From Parachlorella kessleri (Eukaryota; Chlorophyta; Trebouxiophyceae; Chlorellales; Chlorellaceae), in contig BBXU01002649.1 in NCBI GenBank assembly GCA_001598975.1, positions 1-60,904 on the forward strand: DNA of 60,904 nt, given 5' to 3'. Positions 24,667-36,701 of the stretch are shown here, piece by piece. Numbering within the stretch: position 1 is the first letter of the stretch; the number at the start of each line of letters is the position of its first letter. A program made the translations under genes and the position numbers. The notes below the pieces were generated by a model. It saw only the letters and a program-made list of their open reading frames with translations. It made no database searches and had not been told where the DNA came from.

Positions 24667-25362
24667 CTGGAGGGGACGGGGTTCCTAGCGCAGGGGCGTG
24701 GCAAAGGCTACAAGTGTGTGGGGCTGCTTGTTACTGGGGGAGTAAGGTTGATGTTGCCTGTTGAGGGCTTCATGCACTATTTATTAAGGGTGGCAGGTAA
24801 TGCGATCAAAGAGGAGGTAGGGGATATTGGGCTGACAGGGGTCTGTGCAGGTATGCTCTGTGTCTTGCCTGAGATCTGAGATCTGCACTGTTGTCCTCTG
24901 TTGGCGTAAATGCTTAGTAACCCTCTGTGCTACTAATTTCCACAAGGAGACTTTCTCTTACAGACCATAACAGACAAAAGTGTCAAGCAAGCTTATCATT
25001 CATATGCACACTTGTTAGATGCACGACACCACAACGTAGCAGACAAACTCGCAATAGCACAGCTGGTGCTGTGTCACAGTCAACGCTGTACAGCTAACAT
25101 TCGGGCAAGCATAGGTTTACTACCTCAATACCGGGCACCAACTGGGGCCTAACGGAAGGTTGCTGACAGTATCGTGCAGCGCACTCGAAACTATACAGGC
25201 GCATGTTGGCAATGACTCAACCATTTGACAGCTTCTCCAGCTGCAATGCCCACCAAATACAACCCTGACTAAACACAAGGATCTGAAAACAAGGTTGACG
25301 CTGTATTGCCGCCAGAGCTCTGCACCAGTCTGCCCAAACAGCTGACTCTTAGTGATTCAAAT
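24667..25362. other. Convergent intergenic region
   Basis: The 3' flanks of the SCLY-like gene and Hsp20 copy 2 meet here. There is no coding signal. A degenerate copy of the dispersed repeat lies at about 24778-24880 (GGTGGCAGGTAATGCG, then GTGTCTTGCCTGAG). Confidence 0.5.
24778..24880 (+). repeat. Dispersed repeat family, copy c (degenerate)
   Basis: ATTAAGGGTGGCAGGTAATG, then GGGCTGACAGGGGTCTGTGC and GCTCTGTGTCTTGCCTGAG. The last segment is also found at about 16920, 50085 and 50530. Confidence 0.6.
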
Positions 25363-26578
25363 TCAGCCAACGGTAATGCGCTTGGCGCCGGCATCCTTCT
25401 CTTTCTTGGGCACCTCCAGGCTTAGTACACCATTTTCATACTTGGCCTTCACCTGCAGCAGGGCCAGAGCAGCGGTTGCAGGTTAGTGTGGGAAGTGAAA
25501 GGGACTGGGGCAGGCGTTATACTTGTACCACGGTGCACACCACCTGACGAGGGGATCCAACGAGAAGGAAGTTTTCCTGGCAAATTTCCAAGTGCGCACT
25601 AGCAGGCCCCGCAGCAAGCCTCGCTCAGCTGACCAGAATGCAGCAGCAGAGGGAGCGGCATTGGAGTTCGAGTATTCAGCCCTCCTACTCACCTCGTCCA
25701 GGTTGGCATTGTCAGGCATGCGCAGGGCCCGTCCCACAAAGTTATATGAGCGCTCATACCTGCAGGGCAGCGGGAGGTGGCAACGAGGTCAGGCAGGGGC
25801 TGGAAAACACCCGTAATAAGCATTTCCTTGAAAACACAGTGTCTGGTATAGCATGCCGCTCAGGCCCATCTTTTGGCCCATCAGTCAACAGGCCCTGGTT
25901 TTGTGCAAGCCTGCAGCAGTGAACACCCGGCCACACATTAGGTAGGCCACAATGCCTTAAGCTGACGATCCTGCCAAGCACTCAAAAGGCGCTTGCACAA
26001 CCCCAGCCTGAGTGACCTCCATCAACTCACCTGTGGTACTTGCGGCCCTGCTCCTCCTTCTCTTCCTCCTTCTCAGCTTTGTTCTCCACGTTAATGCGCA
26101 GCACATCATGGTCCACGCTGACATGAATGTCCTCCTTGGACACACCGGGGATGTCGGCCTTTACCTCGAAGGAGGTGTCTCTCTGCAGGGCAGGTGAAGA
26201 CAACGACATAATAGGCAGTCCGCTGGCCAGGATGACCGCATCCAACTGGGCTGGCTGGAAAAGGCCCCGGCAAACATTAAGAGTAACATGAAAAGACCTT
26301 CAGCCAAGCCCAACATAACGTGGAAGAGTAGCTTCTTCGGTCACCTAGACCGCACCCAGGTGATGTGCTCCGCGTCCAAGGCGCTCAGAGTTAGCAAGTT
26401 CAACTAGCTAGCAAACACTTACCTCGACCACGTCCACGGGCATGCTTCTGGTGGCCAGCTGCTGACCGGCACCCTGTGACTGAGGTGCCATCAACGCCCC
26501 GGCCTCGAAGGGGAAGCCGCCGAAGAAGGGGGCGAAGAAGTCATCCTGACGGAAAAGGTCACGAGGGATGAGCGACAT
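25363..26578 (-). CDS. Small heat-shock protein Hsp20 (alpha-crystallin family), copy 2
   Basis: Minus-strand exons 26578-26423, 26182-26031, 25759-25693 and 25452-25363 give 154 residues. Exon lengths (156, 152, 67, 90) are identical to copy 1 at 7813-9069. The protein differs by a few conservative changes (for example S/A in QSQGAGQQ, K/R before DTSFEV, D/E in SKEDIHV, R/H in VDHDVL, and KKEKDAGAKR in the last exon). Alpha-crystallin core and ITVG tail are intact. Intron 2 and the promoter are also recognisably similar to copy 1, while intron 1 has diverged. Together they form an inverted paralogue pair about 16 kb apart. Function and heat regulation are as for copy 1. Confidence 0.95.
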
Positions 26579-26649
26579 GGTGGCTTGCTGAAGGCTCACA
26601 AAGCAGATTCACGATAGGTGATTGCCACAAGAATGGCTTGTAGGAAGAC

Positions 26650-26750
26650 GAGGCGACTTATATGCGCTCCCCCCGAATACTCCAGACACATCTGGAGGAC
26701 AGGTCAGCTAGATTCTAGATGCTTCCGCCCTGGCCACCGCGCGCACTGAT
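26650..26750 (-). promoter_or_regulatory. Heat-shock promoter of Hsp20 copy 2
   Basis: Read on the minus strand, this block repeats the copy 1 promoter: GGAAGCATCTAGAATC (26710-26725), then TCCAGATGTGTCTGGAgtaTTC, then a TATA box in GCGCATATAAG (about 26656-26666), about 75 bp before the ATG. Conservation of the elements with drift between them suggests that they bind heat-shock factor. Confidence 0.7.
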
Positions 26751-27292
26751 ACCCCGTGTCAGTACAAGTAACGCCGCCCATGCATTCAGTTCGTCGTATA
26801 ATTTTCTGACCAATGTTATATAATCTATGGTACCTATGTTGGGTTGCTGGGGTGGTTGGATTTCACCTGCCAGTGGCCCCTAAGGCAGCTGTTACTCTGG
26901 CTCGATATTTGTGTTGGGAATGAACAAAGGCTGCGGCTGCTGATGTTAAGAAATATTGAATGACAAGGGTCAACGACCTGCAGCCCATTTACGACTGCAA
27001 CTGCATGAAGAGTTTCTGTCACCCCAGCCCAGCCTCAAGCACCAGTTGCTATGGCATAGCATGGCGCCTGCAATCTACAGGAAACCACCTTGCATCACCC
27101 CAACTCAATCACAACATCGGCATCGCCAGTGTGCTCAACGACAACTTCTTCACCCTCCATATTTCCTTTTGTGGTGCCTTGACAGCGGCATGCGCACCGA
27201 CTGGCGTCGCTGCCCCTTGGCCATCACCTATGCCATGCAACTTCAGCAGTTTGCGGTGGGCTACATGACATGGGATTGCGTGTGCTTGACCG

Positions 27293-27859
27293 CTAATAGT
27301 AAGTTTGTTGCTGCAATCTCATAGTAGGAGCTGGGCTCCTTGGCGTGCAACGTAGCGCAAGCCTCGCAAATAGTATGACAAGCACAGTAACCAACTCTGG
27401 TCCTACCAGCAGCAGCGAAGCAACAGGTGTCGGTATGCCAGTTGGTAAGGCCATGCTAGCTAAACTCACCTCCCGGAGGTTGATGGTCCCAAATCCTAAC
27501 ACCTCTGGCTCCCCACTGTGCCCCAGCCTGCCCTTGACTGCCACCCTCATCTCTTCGGACAGCTCCTCGCCTTCAGGAAGGTTGAAGTGCACTGGAGCGT
27601 CCCACTCGTACTCCTGCGGTAACCAAGGGCAGGGTTAAGCCGGCGTAGTGAGCTGCAAGCCTTCCAAAAGGCAGTTTGCCTGCAGCTGGCCGCCACTCTG
27701 CTGACTTCCCATAACTAGCCTTGGAAGGCTTACCTTGCGTACGGCTGCCATAGCTGTGGTCTGGGTCTGCTGTTGGCCGTGCATTCCAAGAGTTATAGCA
27801 GCACTTGCTTCCTCATGGCTGTGCACGGCAACCTTGTCGATACGCACCGTGAGCCTCAT
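27293..27859 (-). CDS. Small C2-like domain protein (function unknown; 3' end tentative)
   Basis: Exons 27859-27734 and 27613-27470 join in phase and encode 90 residues: a beta-strand start (MRLTVRIDKVAV), a linker, EYEWDAPVHFNLPEGEELSEEMRVAVKG, and LGFGTINLRE. The ending VLGFGTINL after a basic strand resembles the last strands of N-terminal C2-type lipid- or protein-binding domains. A third exon (27310-27293: QQTYY then stop) fits the phase and would end a 95-residue protein, but further exons toward 26.9 kb cannot be excluded. The gene is divergent from the BAR-domain gene, 253 bp away, which is consistent with a membrane role; that is inference. Confidence 0.45.
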
Positions 27860-28112
27860 CTGCTAACAAAAGCTTGGGACCAATACTAGGAGATGCTGGA
27901 GAGTTGCTGTGGTACCGGTTCTACTCTGCTACTCCATACCGCTTTGCATGGCATGCTGCGTCAGCTTGGGGGCCTGCCCAGCATGCTGCCCTTATTGCCT
28001 GATAGCTCGTCCCCGCGGGCCTGCGCGTTGCTGTTGCTCTATCTATTCCTATTGTTGCGGGCTACTGAAAGGGTGATCAGACAAACCTTGTGTTGCCTCA
28101 AGGTCACCCATT
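27860..28112. promoter_or_regulatory. Divergent promoter region (C2-like / BAR protein)
   Basis: 253 bp lie between head-to-head start codons. The sequence has no exon and no obvious TATA box. The role is inferred from position. Confidence 0.35.
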
Positions 28113-30440
28113 ATGGGCTGCGGGGGCAGTAAACCGATGCAGTCAATGGGGGCAGCAGCCGAAACCGTGGCTGATAAGCTCAACCCTCTCACTCTGTTTG
28201 ACGCGAAAGGGGATGCGTCCTCAAGGTACGACCGGAACGGATACTGGTTGCCTAGACACGTACGAAGCCCACCGCAGGGAACCCACGGTGTTGCAACAAC
28301 GGCGCGTGATCACTCGCCTGGCAGGTGCAACGTGATGCTGAAGGAAGCCAACGACTTCGCTGTGAGGGTCAAGAAAGTGGACAAGGACTTAAAGGGCCTT
28401 GGCAAAGCGGCAGGTCAGTAGCACTAAGATGCTGTCCTAGTAAGCACGGAGCAGGCACCAAGGAAGATGCGGCAAAAGCCAGAGATCCCAACACTTAGCT
28501 GTGTTCCTCGTCCCTGCACTGGCTGCAGAACTGGCGCTCGACACCAGTAAAGTCTTCCTGGGGGGCTCTCTCCCACGCGTTTACGGAGACAGCACCTCAG
28601 CAGCCGTTACCCCCAACAGTGGTGGCGCTGGCCCTGCACCCCTGTTGCTGGTTGGCGGCCCAGCATTCTCTGGGGACCAGCTTGCAAAGGTGAGTGAAGA
28701 ACTGCCCTCTGTAGGTTGGAGTGTGTTTTCCAACCCCCACACGAAGAGTAGTTGGTAAGCAGTGACGGGACCTTAAGTACAGTGGGGTTGGGCTCCCCAT
28801 GTTGTGCTAGTAGTGCAGGTCAGGGCACTTGTAGAAAACCTCCCTTAGAAGGTCATCTGTCTGCTGTCTGCTCCCCCACAGGCAAAAACCGACCTGAGCG
28901 AGCGCGTGCAAACAGACGCCCTTGGTCCCATCGCTTCCTGGCTCGCCCGGCATGCCGATTGCGCAGTAAGTGGAGGCTTGCAAGGAAGCCGTGTGCGAGT
29001 GAAGCCATGCAATATACCTGAGCAAAGCACACGTGTTGATGCTGGTCTGGCACATGTGGCTTAGCAAGTTAAGGCACCCATCATCTGGCAGAAGCCCAAA
29101 AGTTGAGATCATCAAGAGTAGCACGGCCTCCTCACCAGTCAGCAGTATCGAGTTTTGCATGAACTGCTGCATTGTTTCATGTACCGGCCTATGGTGACCA
29201 GCAGGGGTAACAGTGGTGATTGGGTACGCATTTCTGGTGCGCAGGAGAAGCAGAAGGCCCTGAACAAAGCGTATGAGGAGATGGAGTCCTGGCGTAAGAA
29301 GGTGGAAGCCACCAAAGCCAAGGCAGAAGGCCTGAGGGCCAAGCAGGTGTGTATATCACTAGCCTATAGCCTAGAACATGTGATCGCGCAGTCCGTGGGA
29401 AAGCACTTCTATTGGCTCTCAGCAGGCAGGTGAAGATGCCAGTTTAGCTAGTCGGCGCTAGCCAATGTTTGATGTTCCATGCAATATTGATGGCCTTGTC
29501 CCCGCTGGCTGTACATATGGCCACATGCCCTTGCGCTGTGCTGTGCTGTGTTGTGCTGTAGGGGGACCCCAAGGCTGTGAGCCAGCTGGAGGAGGCAAGC
29601 AAGCAGCAGGCCGTGCAGGAGGGCAAGCTCCAGAGTGAGTCTGACAGCCAACGCTGACTGCCAGTGTGTGAACTGCTGTCATGATCATCTTGCAGCACCC
29701 CACGATGCTGTGAGCTTGGGGGGTAGCCAAAGCGGGAGTGTCCCTACAGCAGTTGCATGTATATGCATTTCGTTGTGGATAGCAAGCCGTGTCTAACCAT
29801 ACCCAGCCTACCACCGCCACCCCGCTTTGCAGTTGCGACCGAGCGGCACGAGCAGGAGGAGGCGGCCCAGTTTGCGCGGCTCTCGGCCCTCAACCGCGAC
29901 GCCGTCAGCCTGCGCTCGCACGTGCGCGCCGCGCTGGGCAGCTTTGGGGGCGGCTTTGCGGCCGCCCTCGAGGCTGTGCCTGTGGTCGAGGTCACGGAGC
30001 CGGGGCTGCCCTCGACGCCTGTTGTTGGCGGCACAGCAGTGGTGCCGGCGCCTGGGCTGCCCATTGGCCAGCCCCAGGCAGGAGGACTTCCAGCCCCTGG
30101 TCAGCAGGTGGCTGCGCCCCCCTCAGACCTGCCTGTGAAAGCAGAGTCATCCAACGGCTATCCGCAGTACCCATCACAGTACCCCCCCATGTACCAGCAG
30201 CCGGCAGAGCAGGCGCAGCCCCAGCCGGTGGGAGTGCCGGCGCCTGCGCCACTCTCCGCCGTGCCTGGGCCCGTGCCAGGAGCTTCACCTCACGTGGGGG
30301 CTGCTCCTGCAGGGCAGCTGCAGCCCGCACCTGCACCAGGGCCTGCTCCCATGCCAGCGGCGCAGGCTACTGCTCCAGCACCCGTGCAGCCCGCGGCCTC
30401 TGCGCCTCCCATGGCGCTAGAGCCACCCTCGGCGAAGTAG
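28113..30440 (+). CDS. BAR-domain protein with N-myristoylation signal
   Basis: Exons 28113-28225, 28325-28413, 28529-28689, 28882-28965, 29245-29346, 29562-29634 and 29833-30440 join in phase (409 residues). The N-terminus MGCGGSK is a textbook myristoylation plus palmitoylation signal, placing the protein on membranes. Residues about 65-265 are long amphipathic helices: MLKEANDFAVRVKKVDKDLKGL; DLSERVQTDALGPIASWLA; EKQKALNKAYEEMESWRKKVE; RHEQEEAAQFARLSALNRDAVSL followed by HVRAALGSF. This pattern fits a BAR dimer that senses or bends membranes. The last 140 residues are a Pro/Ala/Gln-rich tail (GLPIGQPQ, QYPPMYQQP), a likely SH3-type or coat-protein docking segment. BAR is assigned by pattern; F-BAR or another coiled-coil membrane protein is the alternative. 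Confidence 0.65.
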
Positions 30441-31455
30441 GTGGCCAGTTTCTGGCAATGGCTATTCAGCCAGCTCTGAAGCCGGTTGCACACAGGCCTG
30501 TGTGGGTGACTGGCTGCTAAGGATTCCCAGTCGAGCAGCATGTAGATGTACACAACTCTGATGGGGGCGCTCTCAGCCATTCGGTGATTTCCCATATGTT
30601 TGTTCTGAGTTGCTCAGACCAGCCGGAAGGGAGGAAGGAGGCTATTGACGTAGCGTGGTTTGAACTGCTATTCATGCAAGTTGGCAGTGGTGGGGGCAGG
30701 GAAGACCAGCAAAGGCAACACTACACGCATTTTGGAGATCAGGGGCACCTAAGCAACTGGTCTGACAGGGCGGCCTGCCAGGACGCTTTGGGTATTAACT
30801 TTTGTTACTGCTTTTGCCTGGCTTGGTCTCTGGTGCAGCATCTAAAAGTGTAGCTTGTGGCCCTCTGCAAGCAAAGGAGATGCACTTTCTGAACCTCAAG
30901 AACTGGATTCATGGTACGTGTAGCAGCTCTTCTTACGACTTTTCTTATCTCGTTGACAGTACTGATTAACCTGGACCATATCACAAGCCTGCAGCCTTTT
31001 CCCAAACTGCCTGGGTGCTGTACCAGTTGTAATAGATAATACACCTGCCAAGTGGCCTGTCGAGGTACTTTACCCATGTAAGGGTAGCTGGAAGCGTAGC
31101 TTAAGCAATGACCCATATACAACATGGTGTATACTTTTCCCCCATCCCCTAATACAGTTCACGCCTACATCTCCTTTGATTGAATTGCCTGCTACCACAA
31201 ACAGATAAAGTGGCCGCCTGACAAGGTCAATACTTTGCAGTCACGTGCAGCAGCATTTTTGAACTATATTGGGTCTCAGTTCAGGCAAGAACCACAAGAA
31301 AGACGGAGGATAATCTGCTGCTCAATATGTAGGTCGCAGGAACATTACTTGCCAAGCTGCACATTGATCACGTGCCTGGAAAAATATATTTAATGACGCC
31401 GCTGCTGTGCTATGCCACGCTGCATGTGATCAAAAATCTGTTTGACAACGTTACA
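30441..31455. other. Convergent intergenic region without visible gene
   Basis: About 1 kb between the BAR gene and the ENTH-ArfGAP gene, AT-richer than the coding DNA. I found no exon chain, RNA gene or repeat copy on either strand. Confidence 0.5.
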
Positions 31456-34400
31456 CTAACTTGGCCCGACAGGCTGGCTAAAGGCGCTGCTAGCTGAACT
31501 TGCCGTGATCTTCTGCTGGGTCCCCTGCTGCTGCTTAGCAGCCTGCAATCGGCAAGCAGCAAGGGCGCCATGTAAGACACCATGCACCTTCTCCTGCACC
31601 TTTTCTCTGCACCTTCTCCTGCACGTCCTGGGCCTCCACTTCAGCAACGCATGAATCCAAGTCTCCTAGTTGACCAGCCACACTCTACTTGCATGCACAT
31701 CAAAGCCGAGCACTCACGAGGCCCAGCCTCAGGGCTTACAGATGAGACGCCAACAGGCACACCACGCATCCGTCAGGCCCGCAGCAGCCCCAAGAACTTT
31801 GCCCGCTCCTAGCCAGGCCCCAGTGCAGCCCACCTTGAGAGCTGCCATGCCCACAGTCGCTGGGCCAGATGGCGTCGCCGGCCGGCCGGCTGTTGCCTGG
31901 CTATGCTTGACTGCCGTCACGCGCTCCGCCTGGGAAGTGAAGCCGCTGAGGCCATCAATGAGCATGGACTGCAGCTTGGCCTCGTGTGGTGAAGGCGCCG
32001 CGTCCGCCCACCCTGCGAGAGCCCCTGCCGGCAAGTCTCGGTTCTGCCTGCCCATGCCGCCCTGCTGCTGGGGATGATACTGCTGCGTCCGCTGTTGCAC
32101 ATACAGGCCGTCAGGGGTAGAGTAGGATGGGAGCTGGAGCTGCGGCAGTCGCGGCGCAGGCGTTGCCTGCCGCTGAGGCTGGGTATGCGCCGCTGCGGGG
32201 GTAGGGCTGCCGGCATAATGCCTGGCATGACCGTTGCTTAGCGCTGGCTGAGGCGTGGGGCTCATTGACCCGGGCAGTGCGAGGCGAAGGGCCCCGGCCT
32301 GCTGTGCTGGGGGTGTCTGCTGAGGGGAGAACTGCCCCTGCAGCTGCTCGAAACCTGCCTCGAAGGCAGCTACCCCCGAGGCACTGGGTCCCGCCAGGCT
32401 GCGCTGTGAGGCAACAGCAGCCGCCCCAGCGGGGGCGCCGACATGCGGTGGTGGAGGGGTGGACGCCCATGGGGGGTTGTACCCAGGCCTTGGTGCTATA
32501 GGTGTGGCATTACCGTAGGCACTCCCACCCTGCTGCTCGTCGACAACATGTCCATTGGTGCCGCCATGGGCAGCAGGTGCAGACCCACCAGGAGCGTCCC
32601 CGCTGTTCCTTCCCTGCAACCCCTGCTCCCATGCCACCGATGCAGCAAATGGATCGTCCGTAGCTGCTGCTCCCGGCGCGCCTGCCATGTTGTGCATGCT
32701 GCCACCAGTGGCAGGTGCCGGGGTGCCAGCGCCCAGCGTGGTGGCAGCAGCAAAGACCTGCTCCAGGTCGCGAAGGGGATCCCTGGCGGGATCCGACGCC
32801 CCTGTTGCTGCACTATCGCTACTCCTGCTAGGCGTTGGGTCCAGGTCTAGATCCATGAGGTTGATCACGAGCAGCGGCGATGCTGCCGGTGCAGGTGCTG
32901 CTGGTTGTGTCTGCTGCGCGGGTGCCGGTGACCCCTCGCCCGCTGCGCTGGGCTGTCTGGAACCGCTGGCGGGCGAGGGAACCGCCAGCTGCACCGCCAT
33001 GTCACCCCGCCCCCGGCTGTTGGAGGACAGCTGCATCTCCCGGAGGATGGCCCTGCACCATCGACGGGGGGTGTATGCTGGGGGCCTGAAGCGCGCCATG
33101 GAGGGGAACTTTGCTGTCCCAGAGCCGGATGCACAAGCTCGGACCAGCTCAACTGGGCCAAACAGGCGGTTTTGGCATTTGGCACGCGGCGGCTGACTTG
33201 GCTGCCACGCTTCCAGCTAACAATCCACAGCCCTCAAGCCTGGTCACCCTCCTGCCCTCTCCTGTCCCCTCACCCACCTAATCTCGTCATCCTCAAACTC
33301 CTCCGAGGGCGGCCAGCAGGAATTGGAGTCCACAAAGTCGCGGTTAATGTACTTGCGCCGGATGAAGGCATCCAACTCTGCACCACCGGACGATACGATA
33401 CAAGCAAAGAGTTGATCTGCGCCCATGCGTCCCTCACTTCACACGCCTTCAAACTTCCCATCCAAGCTGCTCAACCTCTCGCGCATCACGGCCCGGCTCC
33501 TCTACCAACCCCCAGCACGCTCGGAATACAATACTTGGGAGCCCAGGAGCCCAGAAGATAAAAAGTACGAACACGCTACATACCCCGTCATAATACTGTG
33601 GTGGACTACTCTCTAACCCAACACAACCCACTCCCTCCAAAGCTGCCCTTCCGCCCCCACTCATCCCCTTGCTCACCCGCCAGGTTTGAGTAGGCAGGCT
33701 TGGCTTGGTCGCCAGCCCTGGCCTCCCAGTACTTGTTGGCGACCGCATTGCCGGTGTGCGCCATGAAGGCCACTTGCCCCGGCAGCCAGGTGTCCAGGGT
33801 GCACGACCGCACCTGCAGGGCACAGCAGGGCATCCAGTCAGTAGAGCAAACTTTTGCAGGGTGCTCTGGGGCCAGCATGCAGGGGCATGCAAGGGCACCA
33901 GGGGCGACGAGCTGTGGTGTTGACGTAGGTTGCCTGGGTAAGGAGCAAGGCCTTTGGGGGCTTTACCAAAAGGCAGCACTCCCCAGGCATCAGCCCCAGC
34001 ATGCCAAGACTCTTTACAGGCGCCCAGCAGGGACATCACAGAGTTCTACGTAACAACGCACCTTTGCCTACCATCTGGCTACTTGGGCAGCAACGCCTTG
34101 ACGCATTTCGCACATTGTCCCAACAGACGCCCGTTAAACGTGGACATACAACCTTCCCCTTTCCAACTCTTGTAAGGCACCCTGCCGAGGGCCGCTGCTA
34201 GACATAACTTGCACCCACCTTGCTGACATGGACTCCCAGCCCCCGGTGTATGCCCGCGCAGCGCATGCAGATGAACACCCCCGTGTTGATGCTGGCCCAG
34301 GACGGCCGCGAGCCGGCGCCGCCCTCCTTGCAGTCGGCGCAGGCGCGGTTCCCGGGGCGGTCCAGCAGCTTGCGCAGGGCGGCCAGGTAGCGCGCATTCT

Positions 34401-36701
34401 CCTGCATGCTGACGCCTGCAGCAGCGACCATAGAGGGAATTGCATGGGCGTCATTGGCTAAGAACCGCAGACACACTTCACCAGCCACACACAGACCTGC
34501 ATGGGCGTTCTTGGCCCTGACGGCAGCCACACTGTGTGTGCCTCCCACACCACACGCACACACGGCCCTTGCTCTGAGAGTGTTGTAAAGCCACAGGGGG
34601 AGCCTCAATGGCACAGGCGGCACGCAACTGAGTGCTGGCTTTGCAGGCCCCCCACCTTTGGTTTCGCCCGCATTCCGCAGTGCTGACTCTGGTGAACGGT
34701 GGCGATACTCGGGGCTGAGGCCGTTGCCGCGGTCCGGGCTGGTGGCGGAGGAGGCAGACTCCCTCTCGCCTGCATCCAGAAGGGCATGCACTATGGTGGT
34801 CTCAGGTCAAGCACACCAAGCGTGAAAGAAGGGGCAAGGCGGGCTGAGTCTGAGGCCCTCTTCCTGGCGTGTCTGGACCAACCAGGCCGCAAGGGCGGGC
34901 AGTGGTTACACGCTCTTGACGGCACTGATGCGATTGTGCCACCATTGCAGCCATCCTTGCGATTTGTGCTGACCCATCCCTTGTTGCTCGCATGCTTGTG
35001 CCAGCATTCCCTTTCTCTATTGCTTCTTCTACCACCCTCAGCATTCAGCTGCCCAAAACCACCAGTTCGTCGTGTCTCCCCTTGCATGTGCCTCACCTTC
35101 TTGATAGCTGCTCTCTGGCGTGGCCAGGCTCCCTTCGCCCTCCCGCTGCTGCTGGTGCCACCCAGATGTCTCCCCGTACGCGCTGTAACCATTGCTGCCT
35201 GCGCCTGCTCCCTGGTACTGCATCTGGTCCCGCGTGTAGCCCTGGTACTTGCTGCTGCTCCCCAGGCCCCCACGCTTTTTGAAGGCTTCCCGCTCGGAAG
35301 ACAGCCGGCGGGGGTCTTTCAATAAAGCTGCAATGGCCTGCAAGCAACTTATAGGTGGGTTTCAGCGACGCTGCAGCCAAATTCTGAACAGATGCAATGC
35401 CACAAGGACTTGCTCACCCGTTGACAGCCATGAAGGGCTACACACAGGTGTGCTAGACAGTCGTGGCTGTCAATCTTATCCCACTAGCTAGGCATGCACC
35501 GCTACTCGCACCATCACAACCCCTCGCCTACGGGTAAGGAGGCCGCTCTGGCACCCTTGTTGTGGCCTGGTTGTACCGCGAGTGCCCTACCAACCTTGCA
35601 CCCACCCCTTCCCAAGGACACTGTGGCCAGCCCAGGAGGGCACCAAACCGCACCTGGGCCCGATGCCGCACATTCAGCCCCATGTCCCTCCCATCCGGCG
35701 AGGTATACTCAAACCGCCCAAGGTCTTCTAGCTTGGGCAGGAAGTCGTCCCGTGCCCGCTGCACGCAGCCCTCGGAGCCTCGCTTCACCAGGAACTCCAG
35801 CACCGTCAGTGCCTGCGGGGAGCGCCAAGAACAAACCAATCAACCTAACCACCTATTCAGTCACCGACCCGGCGCCCATCGCAGCTGCCTCTTGTCCGCG
35901 CCACTTCCATCAAGCTGGCAGAACACAGCCCGCTGCCCCAAAACTAAGGACACGCTGGCACAGCTACCCTCCTTACAATCTAGCCCTGCTTGCTTACCAG
36001 CCTGCTTACCTCCAACAATTGTACCATCACCCACAACCTCATGCGTACCACTCAACAGCCGGCCCATGCTCCACAACCTCGCCCCGCTTGCCGCACCTTG
36101 TACACGTTGCGCCACTTATCGGCTGGGTACCCCAGCCGCAGCTCCAGCACAGCGAATATAATGGAGGCATCCACTGGGCTCTGTGTCATGTCTGCAAGCT
36201 CGTTGAGCTCTGTGCCTGTGGGGCCCCAGGGCTGGTTCCGAGTTGCAGCGCGTGCCTTCCTCTCGGTGGGAGTGAAGGGGTGCCACCTGCAAGCCATAAG
36301 CCATGACTTGCAGGTGCTTGATGAAGGGCATACTATTAGTCAACCACCCACCCAACAAGTAAATGGCAGGAGGTCTCAGAGCATGGGCAAGGCGCTGGGC
36401 CGGCTGGCCTTGGAGCCAACACGGTATAGCCCCACCACCAAAGCTCGGAGTGCACCGTGCTGTGTGAGAAGGTGGGCTGCAGGCCCGCAACCACATCTCA
36501 GCAACCCTGCTGGAAGGCCATAGAGAGCTCTGGCCACCATCCTGTTATGCATGCCAACACCTTCCATACCTCGGCGCACCTGCCACTCCTGATTGCTGTG
36601 ACATAGTCCCTTAACCACTCGTAGCTTTCCTTTGAGGCAATGACCATGGTCTCCGTGAAGGAGGGGCTTGAGTTGGCCCCAGAGTACCGGATTAAGGCCA
36701 T
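31456..36701 (-). CDS. ENTH-ArfGAP fusion protein (epsin-like N-terminus plus Arf GTPase-activating domain)
   Basis: Ten minus-strand exons join in phase: 36701-36580, 36286-36097, 35812-35654, 35337-35097, 34769-34656, 34415-34219, 33812-33677, 33377-33274, 33201-31834, 31542-31456 (905 residues). Residues about 42-170 are an ENTH domain: [80 protein letters not shown] domains bind phosphoinositides and curve membranes. After a Gly/Ser linker, residues about 276-400 form an ArfGAP zinc domain: CADC at 301-304, CMRC at 325-328, [15 protein letters not shown] with the catalytic Arg at about 333, [16 protein letters not shown], and [12 protein letters not shown]. The gap between the two Cys pairs is 20 residues rather than the usual 16. 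The long C-terminus is disordered and carries a clathrin-box-like LMDLD and an adaptor-type DPF. Predicted role: a clathrin-linked trafficking factor that ends Arf signalling. Confidence 0.85.

Noticed and set aside
26850..27290. Further exons of the C2-like gene or a small plus-strand gene
   Set aside because: Open frames exist on both strands, but none has a conserved motif or a phase-consistent exon chain.
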